Shown here piece by piece: positions 1-8,514 of a stretch of 64,000 bases of DNA (position 1 is its first letter; each line of letters begins with the position of its first letter). The notes beneath the pieces are model-generated. The model made no database searches. It saw only the letters and a program-made list of their open reading frames with translations, and was not told the origin of the DNA. The position numbers were made by a program, and so were the translations under genes. The DNA lies in contig CBFHJA010000003.1 of NCBI GenBank assembly GCA_965656085.1, positions 90,673 through 154,672 of the forward strand. Reading direction: 5' to 3'. Source of the stretch: Aliishimia sp965656085 (GTDB taxonomy: Bacteria; Pseudomonadota; Alphaproteobacteria; Rhodobacterales; Rhodobacteraceae).

Positions 1-312
1 TCAGCAGGCCAATCATCCGGTTATGATAGATGCGCCCGAATGGCAGCCCCCGCCGCGCGGCCGACCGCATAAGAAACCCCAGCCCCGCCCCAAACATGAA
101 GGAAAACAGCCCGTAGGTCTTGAGCAGCGCCAGCCCGTTGACCAACCACAGGGTGATCACATCAAGGGCAGTCTCGCCAGCCGGGTCGGCAAAGCCGGTC
201 AACGCGGAGAAGCGATATACTGAACGTTCACGACAACGTTTCCGAACAGCGCGAAGAACCGCAGGTAGTCGGGCATCAAGGCGCGCTGGTGTGCCGTCGT
301 GGCCACCGTCAT
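1..312 (-). pseudogene. DUF418 (YeiB-like) membrane protein, frameshifted and cut by the window edge
   Basis: Read leftwards from an ATG at 312 that overlaps the stop of the TetR gene (TGATG). The first 35 or so codons resemble the start of DUF418/YeiB proteins (PDYLRFFALFGNVVVNVQ), but the frame ends at a TGA at 199-201. One base to the side, the other frame stays open to base 1 and continues the family pattern (TYGLFSFMFGAGLGFLM, then RRGLPFGRIYHNRM). A single missing base near 205-220 therefore splits one gene. The family is an inner-membrane protein of unknown function, and co-transcription with the regulator is suggested by the overlap. It could be a true pseudogene or a sequencing error; the C-terminal part lies outside the window. 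Confidence 0.62.
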
Positions 313-914
313 CAGCGGGTGAAGACCGACAGCGCCAAGGTCAGCATTTGCCGGATGCGGGCCTTGTCCTCGCCGGAGGCACGCTGGGTAATGGCGAGCG
401 CGAGTTGCTCGCCGAGATACACCGCGCCGGCCTCAATCGAAAGCCCGTCCGGCCACTCCCCGGCGTCGCGGGCCGTTTGCAGGAAATGCGCATAGGCCAC
501 CTGCGCCGCCGCGTCGATTTCCTCCACCCGGGCCAGCGTTGCGGGCCCGAGGCGGTGCTTGCCCGCGCGCATTTTGTAGAACAGGCAGCCCGTCTCCATT
601 CGGGGATCGTCGCTGGCAAAGTCGATCAGCGCGTCCAGTGTCGCGTGCAGCCCCGTGCCGGACTGAAGGATCGCGAACATCTCCGATAGCACCTGCTCGG
701 CATACCGGTCCAGCACCGCGCGCGACAGCCCGTCCTCGCTGCCGAACACCCGGTAGAGCGAGGGTTTGGAGATGCCTGCCAGCTTGCACACGGTATTGAC
801 CGACACATCGGCGGGATCGTCCTTCCAATAGGCGGCCATCGCGATGTCGAGCACCTTGTCGGAATCCATCGTCCGGGGCCGTCCCCGACCGGGTTTTGCA
901 TCTTGATCAGACAT
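312..914 (-). CDS. TetR/AcrR family transcriptional regulator
   Basis: A 200-residue protein with the TetR layout: an N-terminal helix-turn-helix at about residues 38-62 (VNTVCKLAGISKPSLYRVFG) followed by an all-helical ligand-binding domain. It is transcribed divergently from the SnoaL-like gene at 1031, and the intergenic region carries two TACC-N4-GGTA palindromes, one next to each gene, so it probably represses itself and the divergent gene. Its stop overlaps the start of the DUF418 gene, which suggests that pair forms one transcript. The ligand cannot be deduced. Confidence 0.9.
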   Translation of the reverse strand: MSDQDAKPGRGRPRTMDSDKVLDIAMAAYWKDDPADVSVNTVCKLAGISKPSLYRVFGSEDGLSRAVLDRYAEQVLSEMFAILQSGTGLHATLDALIDFASDDPRMETGCLFYKMRAGKHRLGPATLARVEEIDAAAQVAYAHFLQTARDAGEWPDGLSIEAGAVYLGEQLALAITQRASGEDKARIRQMLTLALSVFTR

Positions 915-919
915 TTTTA

Positions 920-976
920 TACCTATTGGTACTTTAATTCTTGACGCGCCATCTTAGATATTTGTACCAATCGGTA
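920..976. promoter_or_regulatory. Two operator-like palindromes TACC-N4-GGTA between TetR and SnoaL genes
   Basis: The sequence shows TACCTATTGGTA at 920-931 and TACCAATCGGTA at 965-976: the same inverted half-sites with a 4-bp centre, 45 bp apart (start to start). The first lies 6 bp upstream of the TetR start codon and the second 55 bp upstream of the SnoaL start. Matching half-sites flanking a divergent promoter are typical of TetR autoregulation. A TTGACG at 941-946 could be a -35 box for the rightward promoter, but no good -10 box is evident. Confidence 0.6.
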
Positions 977-1030
977 ACAGAAGGCACAAGCTGGAAAACG
1001 ACCCAATCTCAACCTCAAAGGATATCTATC

Positions 1031-1888
1031 ATGATCAAGACACTCTTTGCCGCCACCGCAGCCACCGTGATCGCCACCGGTGCGTTTGCCGATGAACACG
1101 CATCCCTAAAGCCGCTCGTCGGCCAGTTCTTGGGCGCTGTCCTGCAGGGCGACGTCGACACGATGCGGGAATTGGCCAACCCGGACTACATCCAGCATAA
1201 CCCCTTCATCCCGACCGGGCTGGAGCCGTTCATCGATATGTTGCCGGTGCTGCAAGAGGCGGGCACGACCGCCGAGAATATCCGCATGTTCGAAGACGGC
1301 AACTATGTCTTCATGCACAACATCTGGCGTAATGCCGCCCCGTTCGGCGCTGATGAGATGGTATCGTTCGACATCATCCGCGTGGATGAAAATGGAAAAG
1401 TCGCCGAACACTGGGATGCGTTGCAGCCCCTCGTGTCAGAAACCGCCAGCGGCAGAACGCAAACCGACGGTCCGACCGAGGTCACCGATCTGGACAAGAC
1501 CGAGGAAAACAAGGCCTTGGCCGTTGCGTTGATCGAGGATGTGCTCATGGGCAAGAACCCGGCCAAGATCACAGAGTACATCAGTGCCGAGAGCTACGCG
1601 CAGCACAACCCGGCGATCGCGGACGGGCTGGACGGCATCATCTCGGCCGTGGAGACGCTGACAGCGCAGGGCAACATGTTCGTCTACACCGAGATCCACG
1701 CGGTGCTGGGTGAGGGCAACTTCGTGCTGACGGTCAGCGAGGGGGAATGGAGCGGCCAGACACACGCCTTCTATGACCTGTTCCGCATGGATGACGGGAT
1801 GATCGTCGAGCATTGGGACGTGATCCAGCCGGTCCCGACCGAGGGTCTGGCCAATACCAACGGCATGTTCACCGGCTTCGACAACTAA
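1031..1888 (+). CDS. Exported tandem SnoaL-like (NTF2 fold) protein
   Basis: A 285-residue protein starting at an ATG preceded by AAAGGA. The first 21 residues look like a Sec signal peptide ending AFA-DEH. Two homologous halves follow, about residues 24-135 and 155-280. Both keep the SnoaL pattern Q-H-N-P followed later by EHWD and QP (YIQHNPFIP...AEHWDALQP; YAQHNPAIA...VEHWDVIQP). SnoaL-like domains often act as cyclases, aldol-condensing enzymes or dehydratases on small hydrophobic ligands; periplasmic versions are poorly understood. An in-frame ATG at 941 is rejected because it lacks an RBS and would bury the signal peptide. Control is probably by the divergent TetR. Confidence 0.82.
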   Translation: MIKTLFAATAATVIATGAFADEHASLKPLVGQFLGAVLQGDVDTMRELANPDYIQHNPFIPTGLEPFIDMLPVLQEAGTTAENIRMFEDGNYVFMHNIWRNAAPFGADEMVSFDIIRVDENGKVAEHWDALQPLVSETASGRTQTDGPTEVTDLDKTEENKALAVALIEDVLMGKNPAKITEYISAESYAQHNPAIADGLDGIISAVETLTAQGNMFVYTEIHAVLGEGNFVLTVSEGEWSGQTHAFYDLFRMDDGMIVEHWDVIQPVPTEGLANTNGMFTGFDN

Positions 1889-1958
1889 ACGCCCAGGCGA
1901 GCCGGACCAAGGCAGGCGGGAGAACGCCTCTCGCCTGCGACATGGCAAAGATCAGGAC

Positions 1959-2765
1959 ATGGCTCCGCGCAGGCCACACGGCGCACCCTGCAGGATGCAA
2001 GACAGGAATACCACATTGCCCGCCTCTGACCTGACCCCCGAGAGATTTCGCGAGCGCCCCGATGTCGTTCGGGCCGTGCAAGCCCCGCGGTCCCTGCGCA
2101 GCGTGCTCAACTACCTGTGCGGCTGCGATACCGCCGATCCGGCAACCCGCGACAGCCTGAACCGCGATGAGACCGTGCGACCGCTGATGGCGATCTGGTT
2201 TCAGAGCGGCCGGGCCCTCGATGCGTTTTGCCAACCCTTTGCACCGGTTGTGCGTGAATTAAGGGCCGATCCGCCGAGTTTGACCGGCGACGATTGGGAC
2301 ATCCTTGAAGGCAACGTCGCCAAGGTGCTGCTGGCGGACCAATTGTCGCGATCGTGTTTTCGCGGCAGCGCCGAAGCGTTTTCCTATGATCCGATTGCGC
2401 GCGACCTGATGCGCGCGTTGATGGCCCCGCAGATGATCAAAGACACGCTCCGCCTTCCGGCGGCCATCCTCTATCTGTTGCCATGGGCTCTGGCACATTC
2501 GGAAGATGCGACGGATCTGGACCTGGCTTGCGACTTTATCGATATGGCCATCGGGGCCCATCCGAATTTCAGACTGTTTTCCGAACGCAACAAGCCGGCC
2601 ATCGATCAGCACCGACAAGTGCTGCAAAAATTCGGCCGGTACCCGCAGCGAAACGCCGAATTTGGTCGCGAAAACACAGTGGCGGAACAGGCATGGCTGG
2701 ATGACACGGAAAACCTGCCGATCTGGGCGGGCGGCAAAGCGACGTTCAGCCAAAAGGTATCGTAG
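1959..2765 (+). CDS. DUF924 family protein
   Basis: A 268-residue soluble protein with the hallmarks of DUF924: a DQLSRSCFRG segment near residues 127-136 (family form DQF-R-N-FRG), then an aromatic helical middle region, and a C-terminal FGRYPQRNAEFGRE signature. The family resembles a tetratricopeptide-like helical bundle and has no established activity. The start is uncertain: ATG at 1959 and ATG at 1995 are both possible and neither has a convincing RBS. It follows the SnoaL gene by 70 bp in the same direction and could be read from the same promoter. Confidence 0.8.
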   Translation: MAPRRPHGAPCRMQDRNTTLPASDLTPERFRERPDVVRAVQAPRSLRSVLNYLCGCDTADPATRDSLNRDETVRPLMAIWFQSGRALDAFCQPFAPVVRELRADPPSLTGDDWDILEGNVAKVLLADQLSRSCFRGSAEAFSYDPIARDLMRALMAPQMIKDTLRLPAAILYLLPWALAHSEDATDLDLACDFIDMAIGAHPNFRLFSERNKPAIDQHRQVLQKFGRYPQRNAEFGRENTVAEQAWLDDTENLPIWAGGKATFSQKVS

Positions 2766-2877
2766 CGGGCGCACGGCGGACCGTTTGCTGGCCCGCCAGA
2801 ACCCCGGCTTTCCCGCCGCAGCCCCGCTGCAGCAGACGGGTCCGCCCAGGGGGCGTGCTCGGGATCGGTCCGCAGCT

Positions 2878-2904
2878 AAAAAGGCGCCTCGGGAGGCGCC
2901 TTTT
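2878..2904. terminator. Bidirectional rho-independent terminator
   Basis: GGCGCCT at 2883-2889 and AGGCGCC at 2894-2900 form a 7-bp GC stem with a CGGG loop, flanked by five A upstream and four T downstream. On the minus strand it gives a stem followed by a T-run just after the rplT stop; on the plus strand it can end the DUF924 transcript. Confidence 0.88.
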
Positions 2905-2933
2905 CGGGTTGGTTTGCTAGAGGGCCATCCGGC

Positions 2934-3299
2934 TTACGCGTTCAGCGCGCCTTGGGCCTGAGCGACGATCGCGCCGAACGCTTCGGGCTCGTTCACCGCC
3001 AGATCGGCGAGGACTTTGCGGTCCACCTCGATGCCCGCCAGCGTCAGACCGTTGATGAAGCGGCTGTAGGTCAGAGCCTCGTCATGGGCGCGCACGGCGG
3101 CGTTGATGCGCTGGATCCACAGAGCGCGGAAGTTGCGCTTGCGGTTCTTGCGGTCGCGGGTTGCATATTGGTTCGCCTTGTCGACGGCCTGACGCGCCAC
3201 CTTGAAGGTGTTCTTGCGGCGGCCATAATAGCCCTTCGCGGCCTTGACGACTTTCTTGTGACGGGCGTGGGTGACTGTTCCACCTTTGACTCGGGACAT
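2934..3299 (-). CDS. rplT: 50S ribosomal protein L20
   Basis: A 121-residue, strongly basic protein matching L20 over its full usual length. It begins MSRVKGGTVTHARHKKVVK and carries the family segments GYYGRRKNTFKVARQAV and RALWIQRINAAVR. L20 binds 23S rRNA early in large-subunit assembly. It follows rpmI by 14 bp in the same direction and ends just before a strong terminator. In many bacteria pheS comes next; here the operon stops at rplT. Confidence 0.97.
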   Translation of the reverse strand: MSRVKGGTVTHARHKKVVKAAKGYYGRRKNTFKVARQAVDKANQYATRDRKNRKRNFRALWIQRINAAVRAHDEALTYSRFINGLTLAGIEVDRKVLADLAVNEPEAFGAIVAQAQGALNA

Positions 3300-3313
3300 A
3301 TCTCAGGCTCCTC

Positions 3314-3514
3314 TTAGCGGTCGTAGGGCATGAAGCCCTTGATGATCTTTGCGTCCGGCTCGGACAGCACCGTGGTGCCGCGCGCGTCGCGAATGAATTT
3401 CTTGTGACGCTTGATCATGCCGTGGCGTTTGCCGGCCTGACCGCCGATGACCTTCCCGGTCGCCGACACTTTGAAGCGCTTCTTAGCGCTCGACTTTGTC
3501 TTCATCTTAGGCAT
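3314..3514 (-). CDS. rpmI: 50S ribosomal protein L35
   Basis: A 66-residue basic protein matching L35: it begins MPKMKTKSSAKKRFKVSATG and has the AGKRHGMIKR region. Its start has a GGAGA-type RBS on the minus strand. It heads the rpmI-rplT operon. infC, which often precedes it, is absent; the next 250 bp upstream hold no recognisable gene. Confidence 0.97.
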   Translation of the reverse strand: MPKMKTKSSAKKRFKVSATGKVIGGQAGKRHGMIKRHKKFIRDARGTTVLSEPDAKIIKGFMPYDR

Positions 3515-3772
3515 TTCCGTCTCCTATCTTGGGTCGGTCTTATACGCGACTCGGCATGCCATCTGGCCGGACGCGCGAACGAAGCCGCCGTATAGGAGGC
3601 ATTGGGCTGCAAGGCAAGGGGGCTTGGGACGACCTCTGATGGAATGTCGACTATGCGGGACAAAGCGGGCTTTCGCTACAGATGCTCCGATGACTGGTTT
3701 TCAGGAGCTATCTTCCGCGCTTAAGATGAATGAACAAGCAAGTAATATCCAGCACGATGGGCGATAGAGTCG

Positions 3773-4567
3773 ATGTCCTATTCCGAGCTTTTCGGTAATC
3801 CCGAGCACCGAGCGCTTCTTCGTCGCGGCGAAGACCTGTGGCAAGTTGTCAAAGGCAATCCGCGCTTCGCCTACTACGGAACCGTCGTTTCACTCAGCGA
3901 TCCGCAAGAAGACTGTGCCGATATTTTGGCCAGTCTTGCGCGACTGCAGGGATTGGGCATGAGTTTCTATTTTCCCAAGGACAAAGCGCCTGACCTATTG
4001 AGCGATTTGGAAAAGAGAGGGTTCCGTACCGCGCAAAGCCTTTATCATCGCGGGGGTCGGGCTGCATATGAGGCGAGCCAATCTCTTTTGAAAAGGAAGG
4101 CGCTCCCCTCTGATTTGGAGGTCGTGCAGTTGGATTTTTCAACTCCAGAAAACATCATCCGGGCAACAGTAGACCTCTGCGAAGCTTGTGGTCTCAGTTC
4201 GATGCCAGGTGAGGTTATGCGGGGGGCCATCATTCCGGGTGTTAACTTGGTCGCTTTGGATCGAAGTGGGACTCCGGTTGCAACCGCCGCTTCATATGCG
4301 ATGCATGCGCAAAACACACCCCGCGAGAACGAGGCATTCTGGGGTGTGCTTGCCACCCGCGAATATCGACGTGGTCAGGGGATCGCCGCATGGCTAGGGG
4401 CGTTGGCGATCAAGCATATGTGGGAAGTTGAGGGCATGAGGGCCTTCAACACCGGCATTAAGGCGGAAAACCTGGCATCACAAGCGGCCTGTGCCAAACT
4501 CGGAATTTTGAACACCGACTGGGTTACAACGTTCTGTTTTGATGATGAGCGCATGGCTGCAAGCTAG
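3773..4567 (+). CDS. GNAT family N-acetyltransferase
   Basis: A 264-residue protein whose C-terminal half carries a GNAT acetyl-CoA loop (GVLATREYRRGQGIAAWL, about residues 191-208, with the R-x-x-G-x-A core) and a following helix and strand with NTGIKAENLASQAACAKLG. The N-terminal half is not recognised and may be substrate-specific or a degenerate second GNAT domain. Base composition is visibly more AT-rich than in neighbouring genes. It stands alone between rpmI and lrgB with non-coding flanks of about 250 and 155 bp. Recent acquisition is a reasonable inference. The substrate is unknown. Confidence 0.78.
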   Translation: MSYSELFGNPEHRALLRRGEDLWQVVKGNPRFAYYGTVVSLSDPQEDCADILASLARLQGLGMSFYFPKDKAPDLLSDLEKRGFRTAQSLYHRGGRAAYEASQSLLKRKALPSDLEVVQLDFSTPENIIRATVDLCEACGLSSMPGEVMRGAIIPGVNLVALDRSGTPVATAASYAMHAQNTPRENEAFWGVLATREYRRGQGIAAWLGALAIKHMWEVEGMRAFNTGIKAENLASQAACAKLGILNTDWVTTFCFDDERMAAS

Positions 4568-4722
4568 CCGACAACCCAATTGGCTTTTTCCAGATACCAT
4601 GAGCAAAGCAGTCGTTCGCACAATCCGCAGCATCTGCTGAAATGGACTCACAACAGACCTTGGCAGCAAGGCGCTATCGTAAGGAGGCTGAGCCGCAAAC
4701 ACGCAAAAATCAGCGCCTGCAT

Positions 4723-5442
4723 TTACCCGAAAATAAGCGCCCAGAGCACCGGCAGCAGGAGCGCGGTGGCCAGCGCGTTGAGGCCCATCGCGAGGCCGGA
4801 GAACGCGCCTGCCGTTTCGTTGACGGATAGAGCGCGGGCGGTGCCGATGCCGTGGCTGGACGTGCCCATCGCGAGGCCGCGCGCGCGCCAGTCGGTGATC
4901 CCGAACAGCGTCATCAGGGGCGGGCCGAACATCGCGCCGAAAATGCCCGAGACGATCACGATCACCGCCGTCAGCGAGGGCAAGCCGCCCAGTTGTTCCG
5001 AGATGCCCATCGCCACCGGGGCCGTCACCGATTTCGGCGCGATGCTCGCCATCAACTCCGCCGTGCCCCCGAGGAGCCAGACTGTGCCCACCGCCGACGC
5101 GCTGGCCGCCAGCGAGCCCAGCCCCAGCGACACCGCGATCGCCAGCGCCGCGCGGCGCACGAGGTGCCATTGGCGATAGAGCGGGATCGCCAGCGCCACC
5201 GTCGCCGGACCCAGCAGGAAATGCACGAACTGCGCGCCGTCGAAATAGGTCGCGTAGTCAGTACCGGTGAGGGTCAGCACGCCAACGATCAGCAGCACCG
5301 CGATCAGGACCGGGTTGAGCAAGGCCGTTCGCCCCGCCTTCTCGAAAAGCCATGCCGCCGCCTGATACGCGCAGAGTGTCAGGGTCAAGTGGAAGAGCGG
5401 CGAGGTGTTCAGATACACCCATGTCTCGGCGAGGTTATCCAT
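4723..5442 (-). CDS. lrgB: LrgB/CidB family membrane protein
   Basis: A 239-residue, highly hydrophobic protein with the LrgB signature: PKSVTAPVAMGISEQLGG near the middle, GPPLMTLFGITDWRARGLAMGTSSHGIGTARA towards the end (key residues PKS-T-PVA and HGIGTA). Members work with LrgA/CidA holin-like partners in murein hydrolase control or, in some bacteria and plastids, in transport of small carboxylates. Its start overlaps the lrgA stop by 8 bp, so both are co-translated. Confidence 0.92.
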   Translation of the reverse strand: MDNLAETWVYLNTSPLFHLTLTLCAYQAAAWLFEKAGRTALLNPVLIAVLLIVGVLTLTGTDYATYFDGAQFVHFLLGPATVALAIPLYRQWHLVRRAALAIAVSLGLGSLAASASAVGTVWLLGGTAELMASIAPKSVTAPVAMGISEQLGGLPSLTAVIVIVSGIFGAMFGPPLMTLFGITDWRARGLAMGTSSHGIGTARALSVNETAGAFSGLAMGLNALATALLLPVLWALIFG

Positions 5443-5773
5443 CGCGCAGCAGCCATTTCATCAGAAGCCCCGTGACCACAAAGGCCAGCGAGGACGACAC
5501 CACCAGCCCCAGCCCCAAGGGCACAAGCGCCTCGCCCAGAACGCCCATATGCATCATCACGCCTGTTCCCGCTGGAACAAAGAGCAGCGACAGGCTGCGC
5601 AAGAGGCCATCGCTGACATTTGCCAGCCCGGACGGCACATCGCCCCGGATCATCAACCCGCAAAACAGGATCAGCATCCCAAGCACCGGACCGGGCACCG
5701 GCAGACCCAGCACGCCGACCGTGGCCTCGCCGATCAACTGGCACAGCAGAATGAGGGTCAGATATCCAAGCAT
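5435..5773 (-). CDS. lrgA: LrgA/CidA holin-like protein
   Basis: A 112-residue membrane protein with about four transmembrane segments and the CidA/LrgA pattern: LCQLIGEATVGVLGLPVPGPVLGMLILF at the start and SLLFVPAGTGVMMH in the middle (key PGPV-GM and LFVPAGVG-like motifs). The start at 5773 is chosen because AGGAGG lies 8 bp upstream on the minus strand; an earlier in-frame ATG at 5812 has none. It is paired with lrgB. The substrate or partner hydrolase is unknown. Confidence 0.92.
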   Translation of the reverse strand: MLGYLTLILLCQLIGEATVGVLGLPVPGPVLGMLILFCGLMIRGDVPSGLANVSDGLLRSLSLLFVPAGTGVMMHMGVLGEALVPLGLGLVVSSSLAFVVTGLLMKWLLRDG

Positions 5774-5932
5774 GGCAGGCCTCCTGTGGGGATTGCCCCA
5801 GCACGGTTTCACCCTGCACGGCGCGGGTCAAGGCAGCAGCGCGCAAAGCCGAGCGTCGCTAAGGCACAGGGCCCTGCACGTGTTCGGGTGGCCAGCACCA
5901 GGCAGACGGAGCGCGCCCCCGCGCGGCGTATT

Positions 5933-6157
5933 TCAGGGCAGCCAGCTCGCGACGACGCGCAGGATCACCTCGGGGATGGCCGCTAGCGTATAGCCCGGCT
6001 CGGCAGTCTGCACCGCGAAGAGGATAAGGCCAAAGACAAGCAGCAGCGTCAGGGACGAGGCACGAGGCGGGCGGCCATCGCTCCAAGCGGAGATGAGCGC
6101 AGGGAAGGACACAAATATCAGGATAAGGCCAAAGACAAGCGCGCTGTCGGGTGTCAT
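5933..6157 (-). CDS. Small two-helix membrane protein
   Basis: A 74-residue hydrophobic protein with two predicted transmembrane segments (roughly residues 6-24 and 36-56) separated by a short DGRPPRAS loop. It lies 32 bp downstream of pyk in the same direction and is probably co-transcribed. Start choice: ATG at 6157 with GGAAGA upstream; a GTG at 6163 is the alternative. I recognise no family; the layout resembles small proteins found beside pyk in related genomes, but that is recollection, not shown here. Confidence 0.65.
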   Translation of the reverse strand: MTPDSALVFGLILIFVSFPALISAWSDGRPPRASSLTLLLVFGLILFAVQTAEPGYTLAAIPEVILRVVASWLP

Positions 6158-6189
6158 GACCACAAGTTCTTCCGCATCGTTCCGCGCGC

Positions 6190-7635
6190 CTATTCGGGGT
6201 CCGCGGCGAAAATCAGCCGTTCGTCACAGGGCGCCACACGCAGGATGTTGGTCGTGCCCGGCACGTTAAAGGGCACCCCTGCGATGACGACGATATGATC
6301 TTCCTCTGTCGCGAACCCTTCGGCGCGGGCCGCGCGCACCGCGCTCACCACCGCGCCTTTGAAGCGGTCCACGGTCCCCGTGAGCACGCAATTGGTTCCC
6401 CAACTCAGTGCCAGCCGGCGTGCGGTGCTGTGCAGAGGCGTGAGCGCGATGATCGGCACGCGGGGGCGCTCGCGGGCCGTCAGGAGCGCCGTGGTGCCCG
6501 ATTGGGTGAAGCAGCAGATCGCCTTGACGTTGGTGGTCTCGGCCACCTCGCGCGCCGCCGCCACCATCGCGTCGGCCACGGTGGTGCGGCTGGCATGACG
6601 CGAGGCCTCGATGATCTGTGTATAGGTCGGATCCAGCTCCACCTCGGTGGCGACATTGTCCATCGTGTGCACGGCTTCGAGCGGGTATTGCCCCGCCGCG
6701 CTCTCGGCGCTGAGCATGACCGCGTCGGCGCCCTCATAGATCGCCGTGGCGACGTCCGAGACCTCGGCCCGGGTCGGCATCGGGCTTTCGATCATCGATT
6801 CGAGCATCTGCGTGGCGACAATCACCGGCTTGCCCGCCGCGCGGCATTTGCGCACCAGCCGCTTCTGGATCGGTGGGACGTTCTGCACCGGCAATTCAAC
6901 CCCGAGATCGCCGCGCGCGACCATGATACCGTCGGAGACCGCGAGGATATCCTCGAAGCGCTCCACCGCGTTGGGCTTCTCGATCTTGCTCAGCACGGCG
7001 GCACGTCCGTAGATCAGATCGCGCGCTTCCTCCACATCAGCGGCGCGCTGCACGAAGGACAGCGCGACCCAATCGACGCCGAGCCCGCAGGCAAACTCCA
7101 GATCGGAGCGGTCCTTCTCGGACAGCGCCGCGAGCGGGAGTTCGGCATCGGGCACGTTCACGCCCTTGCGGTCGGAGATCGTACCGCCCGTGATCACCGT
7201 GCAATCGGCGAAATCGGGGCCGCAGTCCATAACCTTGAGGGCGATCTTGCCGTCATTCACCAGCAGATGCGCGCCAGGCTTGAGCGCGGCGAAAATCTCC
7301 GTGTGGGGCAGGTTCACGCGGGTCTGATCGCCGGGCGCGGGATCGAGGTCGAGGCGGAAGGACGCGCCCTCTTCGAGATCGACCGGACCGGCTGCAAAGG
7401 TGCCAACGCGCAGTTTCGGCCCCTGCAAATCGGCCAGAATGCCAATGGGCGAGCCCAGATCGGCCTCGACCTTGCGGATGATCGCATGTTTGGCGGCGAT
7501 CTCGTCCTGTGTGCCGTGCGACATGTTCAGCCGGAACACATCGGCCCCGGCCTCATGCAGGGCGCGGATCATCTCGTAGGTTTCCGAAGACGGGCCGAGG
7601 GTGGCGACGATCTTGACGTTGCGCGTGCGTTTCAT
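6190..7635 (-). CDS. pyk: Pyruvate kinase
   Basis: A 481-residue glycolytic enzyme that makes pyruvate and ATP from phosphoenolpyruvate and ADP. Visible landmarks are KIVATLGPSS and FRLNMSHG at the N-terminus, the VLSKIEKPNAVERF active-site lysine region, IMVARGDLGVELP, and MLSAESAAGQYP. The allosteric C-terminal domain begins near residue 350. The start is MKRTRNVK at 7635, with GAGGGA upstream; an in-frame ATG at 7677 is rejected. It is transcribed divergently from the N-formylglutamate amidohydrolase gene. Confidence 0.97.
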   Translation of the reverse strand: MKRTRNVKIVATLGPSSETYEMIRALHEAGADVFRLNMSHGTQDEIAAKHAIIRKVEADLGSPIGILADLQGPKLRVGTFAAGPVDLEEGASFRLDLDPAPGDQTRVNLPHTEIFAALKPGAHLLVNDGKIALKVMDCGPDFADCTVITGGTISDRKGVNVPDAELPLAALSEKDRSDLEFACGLGVDWVALSFVQRAADVEEARDLIYGRAAVLSKIEKPNAVERFEDILAVSDGIMVARGDLGVELPVQNVPPIQKRLVRKCRAAGKPVIVATQMLESMIESPMPTRAEVSDVATAIYEGADAVMLSAESAAGQYPLEAVHTMDNVATEVELDPTYTQIIEASRHASRTTVADAMVAAAREVAETTNVKAICCFTQSGTTALLTARERPRVPIIALTPLHSTARRLALSWGTNCVLTGTVDRFKGAVVSAVRAARAEGFATEEDHIVVIAGVPFNVPGTTNILRVAPCDERLIFAADPE

Positions 7636-7773
7636 GGCGGTCTGATCCCTCAAGCTGACATCCGCGCGGCGCTGCACGGAGGCGTTCCGACGATGTTACC
7701 GGTACCATTGCTTTCTGTCGCAATTCCCTTCCGGGTTCAACAGCGGTATGTGGCGGTGCGAGGTGACAGATAA

Positions 7774-8505
7774 ATGACATATGAGCCGTTTTACATACAT
7801 GGCGCGGATCGTCCCGGCACGTGGGTCGTGACCTGCGATCATGCCACCAACACCGTGCCGCCCTTCGTGAATGGCGGCACGCTGGGGCTGCCGCCGGAAG
7901 ATATGGACCGCCACATCGCCTATGATGTGGGCGCTGAGGGACTGGCGCTCGCACTCGGGGCGGCGCTGAACAGCCCGGTGATCTGCTCGAATTTCTCGCG
8001 GCTGGTGATCGACCCCAATCGGGGGCTGGACGATCCCACGTTGCTGATGAAACTCTATGATGGCTCGGTGATCCCCGCGAACCGCAGCGGCGACGATCTT
8101 CAGACCCGGCTCGCGCGCTGCTATGAGCCCTATCACGCGGCGCTGGAGACGCTGATGGCGCGCCCCCATGCAGTGCTGCTGTCGATCCACTCCTTCACGC
8201 CGCAACTGAGGGGACGCCCGCCGCGCCCGTGGCATGTGGGCATTCTCTCGGCCCATGACCGCCGCCTCGCGGACCCGCTTTTGGCGCGGCTGGCGGGCGA
8301 GCCTGACCTCAGTGTGGGCGACAACGAGCCCTATTCGGGCCATTTGCCGGGCGATGCGGTGGACCGCCACGCGCTGGATCATGGCCGCCCGAACGTGCTG
8401 GTGGAATTGCGCAACGACCTGATCGCGGATGAAGAGGCGCAGTCCGATTGGGCCGAACGCCTCGCGCCGCTGCTTGACGCCGCGCGCGTGGATGCCAATC
8501 TGTAA
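7774..8505 (+). CDS. N-formylglutamate amidohydrolase family protein
   Basis: A 243-residue protein of the FGase family, which hydrolyses N-formyl-L-glutamate or related N-acyl amino acids, classically the last step of histidine degradation. Seen: VVTCDHATNTVP near the N-terminus, the acidic D-x-G segment (AYDVGAEGLA), NFSRLVIDPNRGLDDP, LLSIHSFTP and a C-terminal VLVELRNDLI. No hut genes are nearby; instead it is followed by DUF1244, so its real substrate in this organism is open. Confidence 0.85.
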   Translation: MTYEPFYIHGADRPGTWVVTCDHATNTVPPFVNGGTLGLPPEDMDRHIAYDVGAEGLALALGAALNSPVICSNFSRLVIDPNRGLDDPTLLMKLYDGSVIPANRSGDDLQTRLARCYEPYHAALETLMARPHAVLLSIHSFTPQLRGRPPRPWHVGILSAHDRRLADPLLARLAGEPDLSVGDNEPYSGHLPGDAVDRHALDHGRPNVLVELRNDLIADEEAQSDWAERLAPLLDAARVDANL

Positions 8506-8514
8506 CCACAGGAC

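Noticed and set aside
4568..4722. A gene fragment between the GNAT and lrgB
   Set aside because: Short open frames exist on both strands but no recognisable protein segment or RBS; left as non-coding.
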